Assembly (NCBI GenBank): GCA_947000775.1
Contig: CAMQGK010000637.1
Location: 22,436,001 to 22,500,000, forward strand
Source: Pterois miles
Lineage: Eukaryota > Chordata > Actinopteri > Perciformes > Scorpaenidae
Length of the DNA stretch: 64,000 bases
Reading direction: 5' to 3'
The translations under genes were made by a program, and so were the position numbers. Positions 48,578 through 61,916 of the stretch are shown here, piece by piece; position 1 is the stretch's first letter; the number at the start of each line of letters is the position of its first letter. The notes beneath the pieces were generated by a model that saw only the letters and a list, made by a program, of their open reading frames with translations, was not told the DNA's origin and searched no databases.

Positions 48578-49580
48578 TGGGGCTTTTCCATTAACACTTT
48601 TGGCCGCGGCGAGTCAAAGCACGCCGCGCTGATTTGCGTTTCCGTTTCGTTTTAGCGTGCCGAGCTGTGACGACCCCTTTCTCCCCCTCAAACCTGCATG
48701 TGTTGTGAGCAGGACTCTGTGCAGGAGACCAGAGAGATGTTTTGAAAAATCTAGTTTCTCTCCTGCATCCCTGTTCTGTTTATTCCTATCAGAGCCTGAG
48801 AGCATGAAGCCAAAGTACCCGGATCATCCGGCGATCTTACACATCCATTGGGCCCACAGAGCAGGTGCAATAGCGCTTCCTTTAACTCTGCCTCCCAGCC
48901 CCCAGTCCAGTATCAGTCTGGGTCTCATTCGCATGAGCAGAGGCTCGGCTATAAGTGCATTTTACAACATTTAGGACCTAATGATTTAAATAAGGGCTAT
49001 TCGAGTTTTCTTACTGGGAAGTTTATTTACTTAAAAAAAATATCCGATGAGTAACAGAGGTCTCTTTCCCAATGGAAGTCTATGGGAAAAAGTATTTTTG
49101 GGCCCAGTAGCATCATGTGATGGAAACCGAAGTTGTGGTACTTCCAATTGTCCACTACCAAAATTTGCGGGGGCTTGGTGTTAAGTTACTGCTGACAAAA
49201 ACCCAACATTTCCTGATTTTGCTGCCTCATAATAAAAACTTTTAAATAGCAAAATATCGTGGGAATATTATTGTGAACAATTTATCGGAAATTAAATGTT
49301 TATCTCTGAATTAACAATGCTTTGTTAGCAGCTATTCTTAATAAACTCTATAAATAGGGAGAAAGAGTGCAGCTGGCAGCAGAAATAACAAGGGGCTTTT
49401 ATTGTGAAGGACTTAGGAAATGAAATGTGTTTATTCACCGTTTTACAGCTGCTCCTTTGGTCATGGTTACACAGACCCTCAAGTGATCAGCCGTATTGAA
49501 TGCAAATCCACACATGCTGGGCTGTGCCGAGTCAAACCGAGTCAAGCCAAGCCAGCACACACATATGGAAAAACCCACTG
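48578..49580. mobile_element. About 1-kb element with GGGCTTTTCCAT ends
   Basis: Left end ttggggcttttccattaaca. Right end, read in reverse, is cagtgggtttttccatatgt. The subterminal parts share a ccgagtcaaacc/gcgagtcaaagc word. Non-autonomous; probably hAT-like (inference). Confidence 0.6.
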
Positions 49581-50604
49581 AGTTTATCCCACCTTACAGT
49601 AAAAGGGACACCCTTCCTCCCTTTTAAAAAACAGAACTGTAGCTCCCTTTAGCGTCAAGCCACCACCCTGCCCGTCTCAGCGCTGCACAGGAAGTAAAGC
49701 AGTGAATTAATGAATAAATAAAATATCAGTGTAAGGCTATCACATGTTCACTGGCACACTTACAAACACACACAGACCAGTCTGCAGTGGATGCAGCAAC
49801 CAGAGTGGCCTTTCCATTATTCAGTAGTTTGTTTCAGCTCTCTGTTCCCTGATATAAACAACACACCTGGACCTGTTTAAAATGTTTGACATCATATAAT
49901 TTACACCCATAGTTAGCGTTCCAAATCAATGATCTACTGTCACGCATCATTTACTGGAAATAAGAACAGAAGCATCCTCTCATTTACAATTTCCAACAGT
50001 ATATTGTGTGCTGTATATGCGTTTAGGCCACATGCTGTTTTGCTTAACAGACTAGCATTCATTGTTCAAAAGTAGAGATAAAGCCAATCTGATACAGTGC
50101 CAATCACAAACCTCATATCCTCTAAACGTCAGCTTTAACAAACTCCAAAAGAAATTGCTTTTCCATCACCACCCCTGTCTTGTTTTCATATTTAAAATGA
50201 AGCGCATTGACCTGGCTTCAGGGCAGTAAAACAATTTCCTCACATGGGAGAAACAATCTCAGTCAGCACCCAATTACAATGAAGAAATCTGAAATTACGG
50301 ATTCAGGGTTCTTAGGGGGCGCACAATGATGTAGTTTAGCATGTCATTATTGCTGCAAACCCCCGGTGAAAAAAATGGAAACAAAAGCCAGAATATTATT
50401 GCAGGACTCATTCTGATCATTCACGCTAGCTATGGAGGCAACATGTAATTTGGGTCTTGTAACCCCCGACTATTGGATGTGAGCTGAGAGCTGCTAAGCT
50501 GCCAGTTTTGTTCATGTTTTAAATGACTGAGCGATCAGAACATCTGCTGTGCTCTCATCTCTTTCACTCCACACCTAGTTGTTGGCAGGCAAGTAGACAC
50601 ATAT

Positions 50605-50608
<4 letters not shown>

Positions 50609-50681
<73 letters not shown>
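50609..50681. repeat. (CA)n microsatellite
   Basis: Pure CA tract of about 73 bp. Confidence 0.98.
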
Positions 50682-50682
<1 letters not shown>

Positions 50683-51329
50683 ACCTGTTTGGCATAAAGA
50701 CAAAGGTTTGTTGGTAGTTGTGTAAATACAAGCTTAGGTTTTCATCTCCATTGAAAACTGTAGTGTCATGGGTGGGGTACAAGGGGGAAATAACAGACAC
50801 TGACATACACAGACAGTGAGAGGAAGTGGCTTTGAGTCCGGTGTCTCAGAGGGGCTTCATTCATCTAACACCGTTGTTGCTATTTGGATCCTCACTTGTC
50901 ACAAAATGCTACCAGACCGATTCATACCTCCAGCAACACCACAGTGATCAGCCCAATAGGGGTGGTGGTGGTAGACTCCGAGACTGAATATAAAACATAG
51001 ACACAGCCACCGTGACATCACACATTGGTTAGTGGACTAACCGACTAACTAGTGGCCGTTTTGAAGCTTTAGGTTCTGCGTTTTGGCCGTTGTTGTCTTG
51101 GTATCTGGCTGTCGACATCTTATTTTTTTGCCGCCAGAAGTGACACGAGAGGATGGGGCTGAGCACAACCAAATGCTTTTTCGCCGATCAGAAATGTTAC
51201 CATTAACTTTCATGACCTCCTGTCCTGAAAAGTTCAGTTTTTGTCTTCCAAGTTTAACCCTTTCACAGTGTGATTTCAGTTTGTGCCATATGATATTATA
51301 CAAGAAGCTACTCCTCTTTTTTTTTTTTT

Positions 51330-51720
51330 TTAGCTTTTTGACCTCACTTTCGTCTTCACAGGAAACAACTTTGTTAAGTTTAGGCAAGAAAAGCACCTAC
51401 TTAGGTTTAGGAAAGATCATAGTTAAGTTACACTCCACCAGAAGTAGTTCTGTGGCACCGGAAGCTGCGTAACGTGAGTGCAGAAGCCACGTGACAAATA
51501 TATCAACATTGATTTCTGGTTTCACACAGGACATGAAGCAGTCTCCTGGGTGAAAGTCACCACCCATCCACACTGACCACCTCATTACGCAGTGTTCTCC
51601 ACTCTTGATACTTCGCAATTATGTGGACGTACATACAAATTAATTTTGTGGGACATATAAATATGAATTACAGTACATTTACTTTTCGTAGGTGTAGCTA
51701 CGAACTGAGTATGAGAACAG
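51330..51720 (+). repeat. Interspersed repeat family R2 copy
   Basis: Shares aagtttaggcaagaaaagca, gatttctggtttcacacagg and a gtctcctgggtgaaagtc phrase with other copies. A poly-T stretch lies just before it. Confidence 0.75.
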
Positions 51721-52077
51721 CCTGCCGGATGGCTTGTTTCAGTTTGAAGTCAGGCCAGTTATACTAAAGACGTAGTTGTACCCAGTGACTGGCAGTGTGT
51801 TGGTTTGAATCTCTAGATGACCTTTAGAAATACCTCAACAACACAGACAGCAGCCAGTCCTAGAAAAGAGATAGTTGTGTGTGACAAATCTCAGTGCAAA
51901 TGTAGATTTTTATGAATGTTGTTGGAAAATGTCTAATACCCATGTAGGGAGCTTAAACAAAGGTTAAATTAGTAGTGAGTTTCTAACTTACGTTGTAATA
52001 TGCAGAGCGATTCACAGCCAAGAACCTTCCCAGTGTCTGCCTTTCACATGGTGGTGATGTTGGATCTGGAAAGCGCG

Positions 52078-52202
<125 letters not shown>

Positions 52203-52300
52203 CGTTAACTACAGTACTACAGTTGTTTAGAGCTCTGACTCTAGAACATTCTGGAGGTGATCTGCTGTTCCAGGTTTCCAGCCAATCGTTCAGGTTTAGC

Positions 52301-52303
<3 letters not shown>

Positions 52304-52355
<52 letters not shown>

Positions 52356-52356
52356 G
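52304..52356. repeat. (TG)n microsatellite
   Basis: TG tract of about 50 bp facing the CA tract at 52082. Confidence 0.97.
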
Positions 52357-52889
52357 CTGTCCCTGTCCAACATTGCTGATCGCTTTCACATGTGAGCCGT
52401 GGCTCCAGTCCAGATAATGTTCATGTGATCAGTGGGATGTGTCCTCACTTACACCCACTCCTCCTGCTCCTCCTCTTTCTCCTGTCTTGTTTCAGAGATG
52501 ACAGTGTGATTCTAAAATCACTACATTTACCAATAATGACTCAGATTGCAAAACATTTTTTAAAAGTATTGAATACATTCACCTTTTTGCTCAGAATTAT
52601 GCTGTACTATAAATGGGGGGCATTTTAGTCATGAGATTATACATCCAAGCAAATAGTGTTATGCTGGTAAAACTGTTCAAAGTGAAGGCAATGGGCATAC
52701 ATATTGTTACAGTATGTGTATAGTACATATAAATGTGCTCAGACCTTGTCACACCACAGAAAAAAACTGATTAACCTCCCAGCCAACTGTGAATGTTTAA
52801 AAATATCTGTACCTAAAATTAGGTTAAAATAAGCAGTATTCTCGGCTCTGAAATGCTGAGGGCATGTCCGCTGAAGGCACTGAAACTTG

Positions 52890-53500
52890 TTGGTCGATTA
52901 TTTGTCTGGCAATGTATTTTACATCACTGGAAAGCCTGTTTATTTACCTTCACAGTGGTGTCCAACTTGTAAGGATCATGCATTTGTGAGATGAGCAGCA
53001 CAGCTGATTATGTGGGTAGCGCCCAAGTGACAAGTGCCAAAATTCTCTGCCAATGCTAAACAGCGTATTCTGCTGTTGGTACTGACTCTTGTTTTGAGCT
53101 CCAGGTGCTGCCAATCAGGCACCACAAGGCAAGACCACAGGGATCCGTTTCATTCTGTAAAGTCAGCTTTTTCAAAACCAACATGGCTCAGTTCAAAATT
53201 TTGTTTCAAAACAAAACTCCTCATCTCTTCTCTGACATGATTTTGACATTCTGCCTGATCGGCAGCACGTGGAGCTCAAAACAAGAGTCAGTACCAACAG
53301 CAGAATACACTGTTAAGCATTGGCAGAGAGTTTTGGCAAATTTCGCTTGGGCGCTACCCACATAATCAGCTGTGCTGCTCATCTTACAAATGCATGATCC
53401 TTACAAGTTGGACACCATTGTGAAGGTAAATAAATAGGCTTTCCAATGATGTAAAGTACCATGACAATTAGCACTGTAACAAGAGAGAAATAATCAACTA
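52890..53500. mobile_element. Foldback element with arms of about 210-230 bp
   Basis: The left arm (to 53121) and right arm (from 53252) are near-perfect inverted copies around a spacer of about 130 bp. Examples in reverse: gtgtccaacttgtaaggatc, gagcagcacagctgattatg and actgactcttgttttgagct occur in both arms. No coding capacity. A foldback MITE is the simplest reading. Confidence 0.85.
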
Positions 53501-53835
53501 AACACAAATGTTTATATACTGTTACGGTATATGTGTTAGCCATCCCACTGCTGTATGCTACATTTGCAGAATGTTAATATGCATGCTCTGTGGGAAGAGC
53601 ATAAATTAAAGAAATAAGATAAGCCTGCAGCTGATTCCATTATTTCAGTTCATAAAGTTATAGACCTGACACATATAAACACATTGGCTGAAATGGAAAA
53701 AAATGTTGGAGAGGGAGGTAAAGTGTGCAAATGTTTGTGGGTTCTGCACCCCGTCTCCACCCTTTGACTCCCTCCCCATGACAAGATTTTAATCACGTCT
53801 TCTGCCAAGGCTCCTGTAACAACCCCACCACACTA

Positions 53836-53859
53836 ACACACACACACACACACACACAG

Positions 53860-53885
<26 letters not shown>
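53836..53885. repeat. (CA)n microsatellite, interrupted
   Basis: CA tract with one CAGA break. Confidence 0.96.
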
Positions 53886-53892
<7 letters not shown>

Positions 53893-55319
53893 CCATCTCT
53901 CCTGCACCTTCACCTTCCCTTCTCCCCTGACCTCATTACCCATCATGGATTTGTTTCCCTCTCTGCTTCTTGCTCTCGCTCTTCCCACACTGTTTCTATA
54001 GACCCATCTTTCTTTTATTTTATCCCTCACCTGTCACAGCCTCTCAAGTTGAAGTCAAAACAAACCTGTTGCCAGCGCTGTCTTTGCTTTATGGTCTTTG
54101 AAAGCTAAAAATTCTCCCACAAACAGTTTCACCACCCCAGAGTCAAGCCAAACCACAGATCAAGTATTGTACAAACACGTGGATGCACAAATGGAAACTT
54201 TTTAAAATCGTAGTTCCTGTTTGGAATTTTACCAGGACGCCAACAGTATGTTCTCATGTGGTTGTTGAGGCAAAACACTGAGTAACGAAGAAATCACATG
54301 CCCGCCACTACACAACCACGCTCAGTGCTCGCCAGCGCTGCTCCTGACGTGGTCATATGTTCCAGCAAACACAATAAGACATACTGTTTCTACTGCAGAT
54401 AGTAACACCTCAGTGCAGGCAGGATTCTCTGGTGATTGGCTTGTGAAAGTGCTGTGACGACATTTTAAGCAGGAATCATTTCAACAGCAAGCCAGGCACT
54501 ATAAGGTGTAGCGGCGTAGTTTTGCAAGCTGCCATTTTTTAAAAATCTACATAGCATGAATTAAAAATTGCAGGCGCTACTGTCGATTCTATCTGACCAA
54601 TTAGTGGTCTGCAGTGTTTTAACTCCAACATCTAGTGTCGGTTCAGCTCCCTTTGAACCTCAGCTGAGGAGATACCAAGAATGGAGTGGTTCTAATGGAA
54701 ATGCAAACGTAACCGTTCTAATGTGTAACAAACTGGACTGCTTGGTGGAAACGTGCCAAAAGATGTCTTGTGTGCCTGAATGTCAAGCATTTTAAACCAT
54801 ATGCAATCTGTTGAGGAGGACCGTACAGTTTATCACTTCCCTCTCTTCCTTCTTGAGACATCACACATGGAAACACTCAGGATTGGGCACCGGTTCATTG
54901 TGGGTGCATGTGTGTTTATGTGTGTTTGAGTGTCTGTGTGCAAAAATGCTTGTGTTTTTCCAAGAGAAATATTTAGGTTTGGCTCGCCACCTCTTTGCAG
55001 TGTTTCCCAGATATGTCTGCCTCCTTTTCTTTGTTTTTTCATCTGTCTATTTATCCATCCGTCCATCTGTCCCTTGTTGAAGTTTTGATAGCTTATGTGC
55101 TTTTGTAATAATGCAATTGCAGGGTCATTGATCCATTTCTTCCTCTTAAATTTTGGTGGACAGTACACAGACCAGCAGTAGACAATAACTATGTCATCAA
55201 TATGTTCTGATGATGGTTATCTTCTGTTTTAAACTGCAGAGATAAAATCAACATATATTTTCAGTGATGTTTAAAGATGCAGTATGTATGATTTGCCGTC
55301 ATCTAGGTGAGGTTCATAC

Positions 55320-55690
55320 GATATCTTACAAAAAAAAGTTATTCCTCCTATTTCATTTGTTTTCCTAATTTCCACTAGTTGCATGCATACTGTCGTTTCA
55401 AAATAAACGTCCCGCTTCACAGGAAACAACTTCCTTTGGTTTAGGCAAGAGAATGTCTTAGTTAGGTTTAGGAAAAGATCAACTTGGTTAGATTAAGCAA
55501 CAGATTTTTTAGTAAGGTTTATGAAAAGACCGTGGTTTAGCTTAAAATAACTCCAGAAGTGGTGTCGTAACTTGCGTGACAAATCAGCACTGACTTCTGG
55601 TTTCACATGTGACACGAATTGGGCAAAAGTGTTGGTGTTTTTTGACCCGCCCATCCACCCGATCACCCTCCTATGCAGCTTTTGCAGCAC
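55320..55690 (+). repeat. Interspersed repeat family R2 copy
   Basis: atcttacaaaaaaaagttat, gttaggtttaggaaaagatc and cactgacttctggtttcaca match other copies. Ends near tcctatgcagct. Confidence 0.75.
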
Positions 55691-55736
55691 GTTATACTTC
55701 CTGGTTCATGATTTATTACACCAATTGATTTCATAG

Positions 55737-55770
55737 GGGCTGCACGGTGGTGCAGTGATTAGCACTGTCA
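55737..55770 (+). repeat. SINE head fragment
   Basis: ggggctgcacggtggtgcag followed by tgattagcactgtc, the forward counterpart of 26468-26590. Confidence 0.65.
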
Positions 55771-56934
55771 AGAGGATTGCAGTGACAACTCTTATTTTCA
55801 GTTGATTTTACATTAAAGAAAACAAACTTGTATTCAATTTCTGCCATTAGATCTCCTAATTGTGACACACTGTACCTTTAAGTGGCTCTGGGACCCTCTT
55901 GAAAATGAGATGATACATCTCATATATTTCAGGATAACCTGATAGAAAAGATTTGATTTGATGATCAGAGACACACACAAATGTGCATACAGTGTGTTGA
56001 TCTACCTGTAATTTAACCCAGCCAAAAAGCACTGATTGGGCCTTGGAAATTGTTTGAACCGTGTCCTTGTTAACGTATTTCTGCTTGGTGATCTAGCTGT
56101 CTTCCTTTTCTCCAGAGCAGTTAATGGCATACTTAGCTTAATTGCTTTTGCCACACTTAAACTCATTTCCTTTGTAGCTGACTACTGTTCACTGATGTAG
56201 TTAGACATTCATTGCCAGCAGCTTCTTTTTATCATACCAGTTGTTGTCGTACTTAGCTTCACACTTAAGGCTACAATTGCAGTCTCATACCTTGTGGTGC
56301 TTTGTTGCACAATGGACTAATGAGCAATTCACTGTCTGTAGTCTCCCGACATAAAGAGCTGCTTTGCTTCCAGTGTCTCAGCTGTGTAGCGCATGGCTCT
56401 GCTGTAAGCTCTATTACTGGTGGCTTTTTAACTACAGTCATGTGCTCGGTCTTATGCCACCTATACAATTTACTTGGTTCTCTTTCTCCGTCTACCATGC
56501 ATTAAAACTTGTGGTCCAGTGCAGCACTTACCATAAAACCAGATATTATTGGTAGCTTGCTGTACAATGGGCTAATTAGGCATTTAGTCTCGAAAGAGTT
56601 TCCTGCTGTAAAGGACTCATTTTCCCGCCCACTCATCTACAGAAGAGGGAGCCGTAATTAGTCCAGCACTTTAAGCTACTCATAAATCAAACCTGTACTT
56701 TTGGATTTTAAGTACAGTTGTCTGATTTGCCATTCAGATCACTGGCACTGATTTTTATGTTTTCCACCATCGTGTCTCATTTGATGTCACGCTTTAACAT
56801 TTAACAGCCTCATTCTTAGTGGTGCCATAACTCAGATTTCGCTTACTACGGTAGTTTCCAAGTTTCTTTTCACTAAGAAATCCTCCTCCTCTAATGCATA
56901 CACTTCTTGGCTTGCATATAAACTAGGGCTGTCA

Positions 56935-57665
56935 ATTGATTGAAATATTTAATTGAGATTAATCACATGATTGTCAATAGCTAATCACGATTAATTTGTG
57001 TTTAATCACCATTAACCATTAACTATAAATCTGTTCAAAATGCACCTCAAAAGGAGATTTGTTAAGTATTTAATACTTTTATCAACATGGGAGTGGACAA
57101 ATATGCTGCTTTATGTAAATGTATGTATATATTTATTAATGCAAATCAATTAACAACACAAAACAATGACAAATATTGTCCAGAAACCCTCACAGGTACT
57201 GCATTTAGTTTAAAAAAAATATGCTCACTGCAACCCAAAAGGCAACAACAGCCGTCAGTGTGCTGACTTGGCTATGATTTGACCGAAAGTAAAGGGGAGA
57301 CTGGTGGGTACCCACAGAACCCATTTCATTTACATGTCTTGAGGTCAGAGGTCAAGGGACCCCACTGAAAATGGCCATGACAGTTTTTCCTCACCAAAAT
57401 GTAGTGCAAGTTGTTATTTAACCTCTCTTGCAACAAGTTAGTATGACATGTTTGGTGCAGTAGATAACTTTGTGGAGTGTTATTTATCCTCCTTCGTGAC
57501 AAGCTAATATGACCAATGGATTCTTTAGGCTTTCTAGTTTCATATGACACCATTATCTTCACTCTGGATTTAAAACAGAGCCTGCTACGACCTAAAAAAT
57601 GCAAGTTACATTAACGTGTTAAAGAAATTAGTGGCGTTAAAACAAAATTGCGTCAACACGTTACT
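56935..57665 (-). mobile_element. AGGGCTGTCA-ended element, copy E (reverse)
   Basis: Left end agggctgtcaattgattg. Central word ttgaggtcagaggtcaaggg. The other terminus is lost. Reverse like copy D. Confidence 0.78.
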
Positions 57666-57980
57666 ATCGTATTGAAATCGTAATAATGATTGTAGCAATT
57701 ATATCCTGCTATAGATACTGCTGCTGGATACAGCTTGAAAAATGTCTCTTTAAAAGGAAATTGTACTCACAGTTAATAGATACCTACAGCAGACAGGTTA
57801 GCCAGTGGCATCATAGCTAATAGTCATTAACTATCAGTGGAGGTCCTGTTGTAAAGAAGCCATTTCCCTCTGCCATTCAGTCCGTCAATCACATACGGTA
57901 GTCATTAAGTAAAGGAAACCCCGACCACACACACATCCACCGTGTCACGAAGAATTTGAGTAGGGATGATATTCTCTCTT

Positions 57981-57983
<3 letters not shown>

Positions 57984-58058
<75 letters not shown>
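57984..58058. repeat. (CA)n microsatellite
   Basis: Pure CA tract of about 75 bp. Confidence 0.98.
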
Positions 58059-58060
<2 letters not shown>

Positions 58061-58205
58061 ACTGTGTCAGTAGTCATTATTTAGGCTGACAGAGGTAGAT
58101 TTATACCCAGAGCTCTTTCCATAATTGAACAGTTTTTCGTCTCTCTGTTTCCGCCTCACCCTGCTTAGTCAGCAGCTTTACAATGAGCCCTTGGGCCTAT
58201 GACAG

Positions 58206-58245
58206 TGTGTGTGTGTGTGTGGTTATGTGTGTGTGTGTGGTTATG

Positions 58246-58309
<64 letters not shown>

Positions 58310-58321
58310 TGTGTGTGTGTG
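58206..58321. repeat. Compound (TG)n(GTGC)n microsatellite
   Basis: Two TG runs each followed by gtggttatgtg, then about 16 GTGC units (58245-58311), then TG again. Confidence 0.97.
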
Positions 58322-58564
58322 TGAGAACTGAACGCCTTCTGTTTTTCAGTTTGAGGTGTGTGAGAGAGGAGGAGACGGAGGTTCATGGCAGGTTGCTGTA
58401 ACTTAGTGGTGTTCAGGATGACCCATCTGCAGAATACAGATGTAAAGATTGGGGTTTCTTTTACAGCCCTGCTTAAATCCTAATGTTTAAAACATGACTG
58501 GCTGTGTTATCATCCACACTCTTCCCACACAAGCGACTAAACACACTTCGACCCTGCAAGCGTC

Positions 58565-58860
58565 TGTCAGTCAAACAGATAAAAGAAAACTTACCTGCAA
58601 AAGGAAGTTGAAAATGTACAAGCTGAATTTATAATCGACGGAGTCTGTATGTAGGGTTATCCTTCGAGTTACTCAACAACCGTTCATCCGATCATCTTCA
58701 GACTTGGTGGGTGTATTGCTGAGGACCCGAGGAAGTGCATTGTCAGGTGTGAAGTTGTTTGGATGAGTGGTTCTCAAGGAAGCTGCAAGCAACTATACTG
58801 GAGGCCAAGCAATCGGCCAAACTGGCATTGCACTGGTTGCATATTAACCACAGTAACAAA
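58565..58860. repeat. Unclassified interspersed repeat
   Basis: Words cgttcatccgatcatcttca, gacttggtgggtgtattgct and aagcaatcggccaaactgg are typical of a teleost repeat. Borders uncertain. Confidence 0.45.
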
Positions 58861-60944
58861 CGAGTTTAATTATAAAGTAACATATTATTTTACTGACCTT
58901 TACAGTAGCTACAGAGAGGACCCTGATGGATGGAAAGAAGAGGATAGAGAGGATGAGGACGGGGAGAGGAGACGACAGACAGAGCAAAATTGGATTAGAG
59001 GGGTGGAGAGGAGATGGAGTTAGAAACGGGAGGCTGACAGGAGCGGTGTGTGGTCACTAATTAGGAAAATGGCGGTGAGAGGTTGAAAGGGTTGTGTTCC
59101 CGTCTCCATGTCCCTCTCTCTCTATGTGTCTCTCTGCCTCTCTCATCTCCATCCCTCCCTCTTGCCTCCATATGGGGGGCTAATTACAGTGGTAAAGGGC
59201 ACCAAATTAAAACAGCTTAATGTCAGCAGCTGGGAGCTACTTATCCAATGCTGATATCTAATGCTCTGTATGAGCATGTGTGTATGTGTTGGGTTGGCGA
59301 TATGAGGCCACTCTGTTTAGGCTTACATAATAATCCTGCGTTGTTTCACTGTGAGCAGACTGTGCTAACAGCTCAACGTTCTGCACACACACATTAGAGC
59401 TGCAGTGAACGCGAAGCTATTAGCAAAGGTTAAGAGTTCACACATTTAACAACACACACATACATGCAGATCACCAAGTGAGTCAGTCATGGAAACATCC
59501 AGAACAACCAAACAAGCAGTAAATCAACAGTGGTCTCAGATTTACCGCGCTGGTGGTTAGAACCGACGTAAAATAACACCAGAGACTGAGCGCAGTGGAG
59601 CGCTGAGAGGTTGAGAGCGAGAGATCATAGGAAAAGAGCGAAAGAAAAAAAAAAAGCAATCTTAACAAAGACAGAGAAATATCTGCGGGTAGACGAATGC
59701 AAAGGACAAGTGGAAATCAAAATATGCCTGAAGGAGAGATGACAGACAGAGAGCGAGAGAGTTATGGGGAAGAAAATTGTGGTTGTGGTAAAAGCGAAAC
59801 AACAGTGGATAGGGTTTCGCTTCTTCGCCGGAAAGGTAGAGCAAAAGAGATTTTTGTGGTGTTGATGGTGGTTTTGCACAGCAGAACTGAAAGTGGTCAG
59901 ATTTATTGTGACAAATGAAAGAGAGAATAGAGCGACAGAAGGGGGGATGTGTGGAGCTGAATGACAGATGTAGCTGATAGGAAAGAAAAATGAAAGACAG
60001 ACCATGAAGTGAATGGCAGAAAATGAAAGAGAAAGAAGTAATTTCTCAGAATAATGTGGCGAGAGGTTTGTGGCGTCAGTCTCGTGCCACACAAGCCAAT
60101 CTTCTGTTCCCTGACGTCAACGTATAGACTTCCTTCAACCGGCCTGTGTGTGTGTGTATGTATGTGTGTGTGTGAAATCATTTAAGAAACTTTAACCAAC
60201 AGGAGAAAACTGCTTATTAAGACCAGAAGGACTTGGGGTTACGCTGACATACCCCACTGCTGACGTGCATGAATGTGTGTGCGCGCCTCTTTTTGATCTA
60301 TCACACACTGGTCGCATGCTGCTGTGCACCAAGGTCAGTTTGAGCGCAGTATCTATCATCATAGCGTTGTGTGTGTGTGCCAACCTGCAGAGGGTAAAAT
60401 GAGCAGCGTGGCCCAGTCTCAGCTCACTGCCTCAGCTCACTCTGTCACTGCCATGATAATGACAAACGTCAACCTTAATACAGAGTCGAGTCCTGGAAAG
60501 CAACAGCGACGTGTGCACAAACATCACTGCTTTCTGTGTAATATCTTAATCTTACTTCGCTCAAATATCACTGCTGCACTGTTAAAATATTACTGTATTC
60601 CAGTGTGTTGTGAAGCAGCTGGTGAGCAAATTGTGAATATTTAAAAGCATGCGTTTGGTCTGTATGACAGTTTGAGTGCATTGAAAGTTACACATAATTA
60701 AAGCAGTTTAAGTCAAAGCTTGCTTTAAATATAGAATAAAGTACTCCATATAGTATAAAGTACTTCCTTAGGTGTAAGCCTCCAGGAGCTATTTCGAAAA
60801 GATCAACTTTCTCTTCGGCTTGACAGCCAACAACCGCTAGCGTACTGACAGGTTCTGTCAGAGCGTCAGAACAGCCTTGACAACGACACATTGATTGATT
60901 GATTGATTGACACACATACAGACAAATCAGTGTTGAATTCAGAC

Positions 60945-61415
60945 CAAAGACTGTACGTATATAAAGATGGACGACGCATCTCCACTTCCTCCAACTGTAC
61001 AGAAGTCAACCCAAAATGTGCCGGAGACGGGAGCTGCCATCTTGAGTCTGCGCAGTAGTGATCAGGGGGTTGAGCTGCAGTATTGGACCAATAGCAAGCT
61101 GAATCACAGCTGCTAATCATGATGTCTCACCCCCTTTTTATAGCATCAAATAACTTATTAAAACCCAAACGTTTCAATATCAGCACATTAAGAACTTCCT
61201 AAAATTACAGAAACCGTCTTTGGGAAAATATTTTGTGATGTGTACTTTGACTTTTAGGTTCCCATCCACTAACATGGAGCGGGCTGGGTTTATGACATAT
61301 ACTGCAGCCAGCCACCAGGAGGCAAGCAAGATGTTTTGGTTTCACTTTTGGCGAGTTGTCATGTCGTCTGTCTTTATATATAATCTATGGCTCAGATCTA
61401 TGGGGCATTGGTTGT
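60945..61415. repeat. Unclassified interspersed repeat (R3-related ends)
   Basis: Begins actgtacgtatataaagatg and ends ctttatatataatctatgg. These ends are inverted copies of each other and resemble the end of R3 at 7247. No ORF. Confidence 0.55.
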
Positions 61416-61837
61416 GTTTTTATATTAGGTGGGACAGAACATGATCTATGTAAATGCTCAAAACCAGTTTAATATGAATATTATTATTTAATCGTGGTAC
61501 AAACAGGGACAATGTCAGTGTTTTACTGATATTTGTGAGGAAACCCAGCTTGAAACTGGAAAAACTGGGATGTCTGGCTGGCTGGTGTGTTGGGCAGCAT
61601 GCTGCCGGTGATAGCAACACGCTAGTTAGCATGATATGGTGTTAGCTAGGATGCTGTTAACTGATGGTTATGTTGTAGATGAAAGTGAATATGTGCAGTT
61701 ATGGCACTGTGAGATCTAATGAGGGAGCATAAATACTGGGCTGCCCTAGGAAAGCATGTTTTACTGTGTGTTCATCTTCTGCCATGTCGTCCAGTTCTAT
61801 TATAACTAGTGTGTTTTTTTTTGCTTCCTTTTGACAG

Positions 61838-61912
61838 AAACCACCACCGTACCTGACACTTCGACCCCCACCCTGCCCCGAGTGGAACAGACCACTGCTG
61901 CAATGAGACCCG
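61838..61912 (+). CDS. nrp2: Neuropilin-2 exon: Thr/Pro-rich linker between b2 and MAM
   Basis: 75 bases: two bases, 24 codons and one base. With the split codons it reads Glu then TTTVPDTSTPTLPRVEQTT and AAMRP. It has phase 1 at both ends, so it can be skipped or added without changing the frame. The many Thr, Ser and Pro suggest an O-glycosylated stalk. No Ser-Gly that could carry a glycosaminoglycan is seen. Acceptor cttccttttgacag is strong. The donor gtaaca is weak and is followed at once by a (CA)47 tract. In human NRP2 this region is longer and includes an acidic Cys-containing part that I do not see here. Confidence 0.92.
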
Positions 61913-61916
<4 letters not shown>

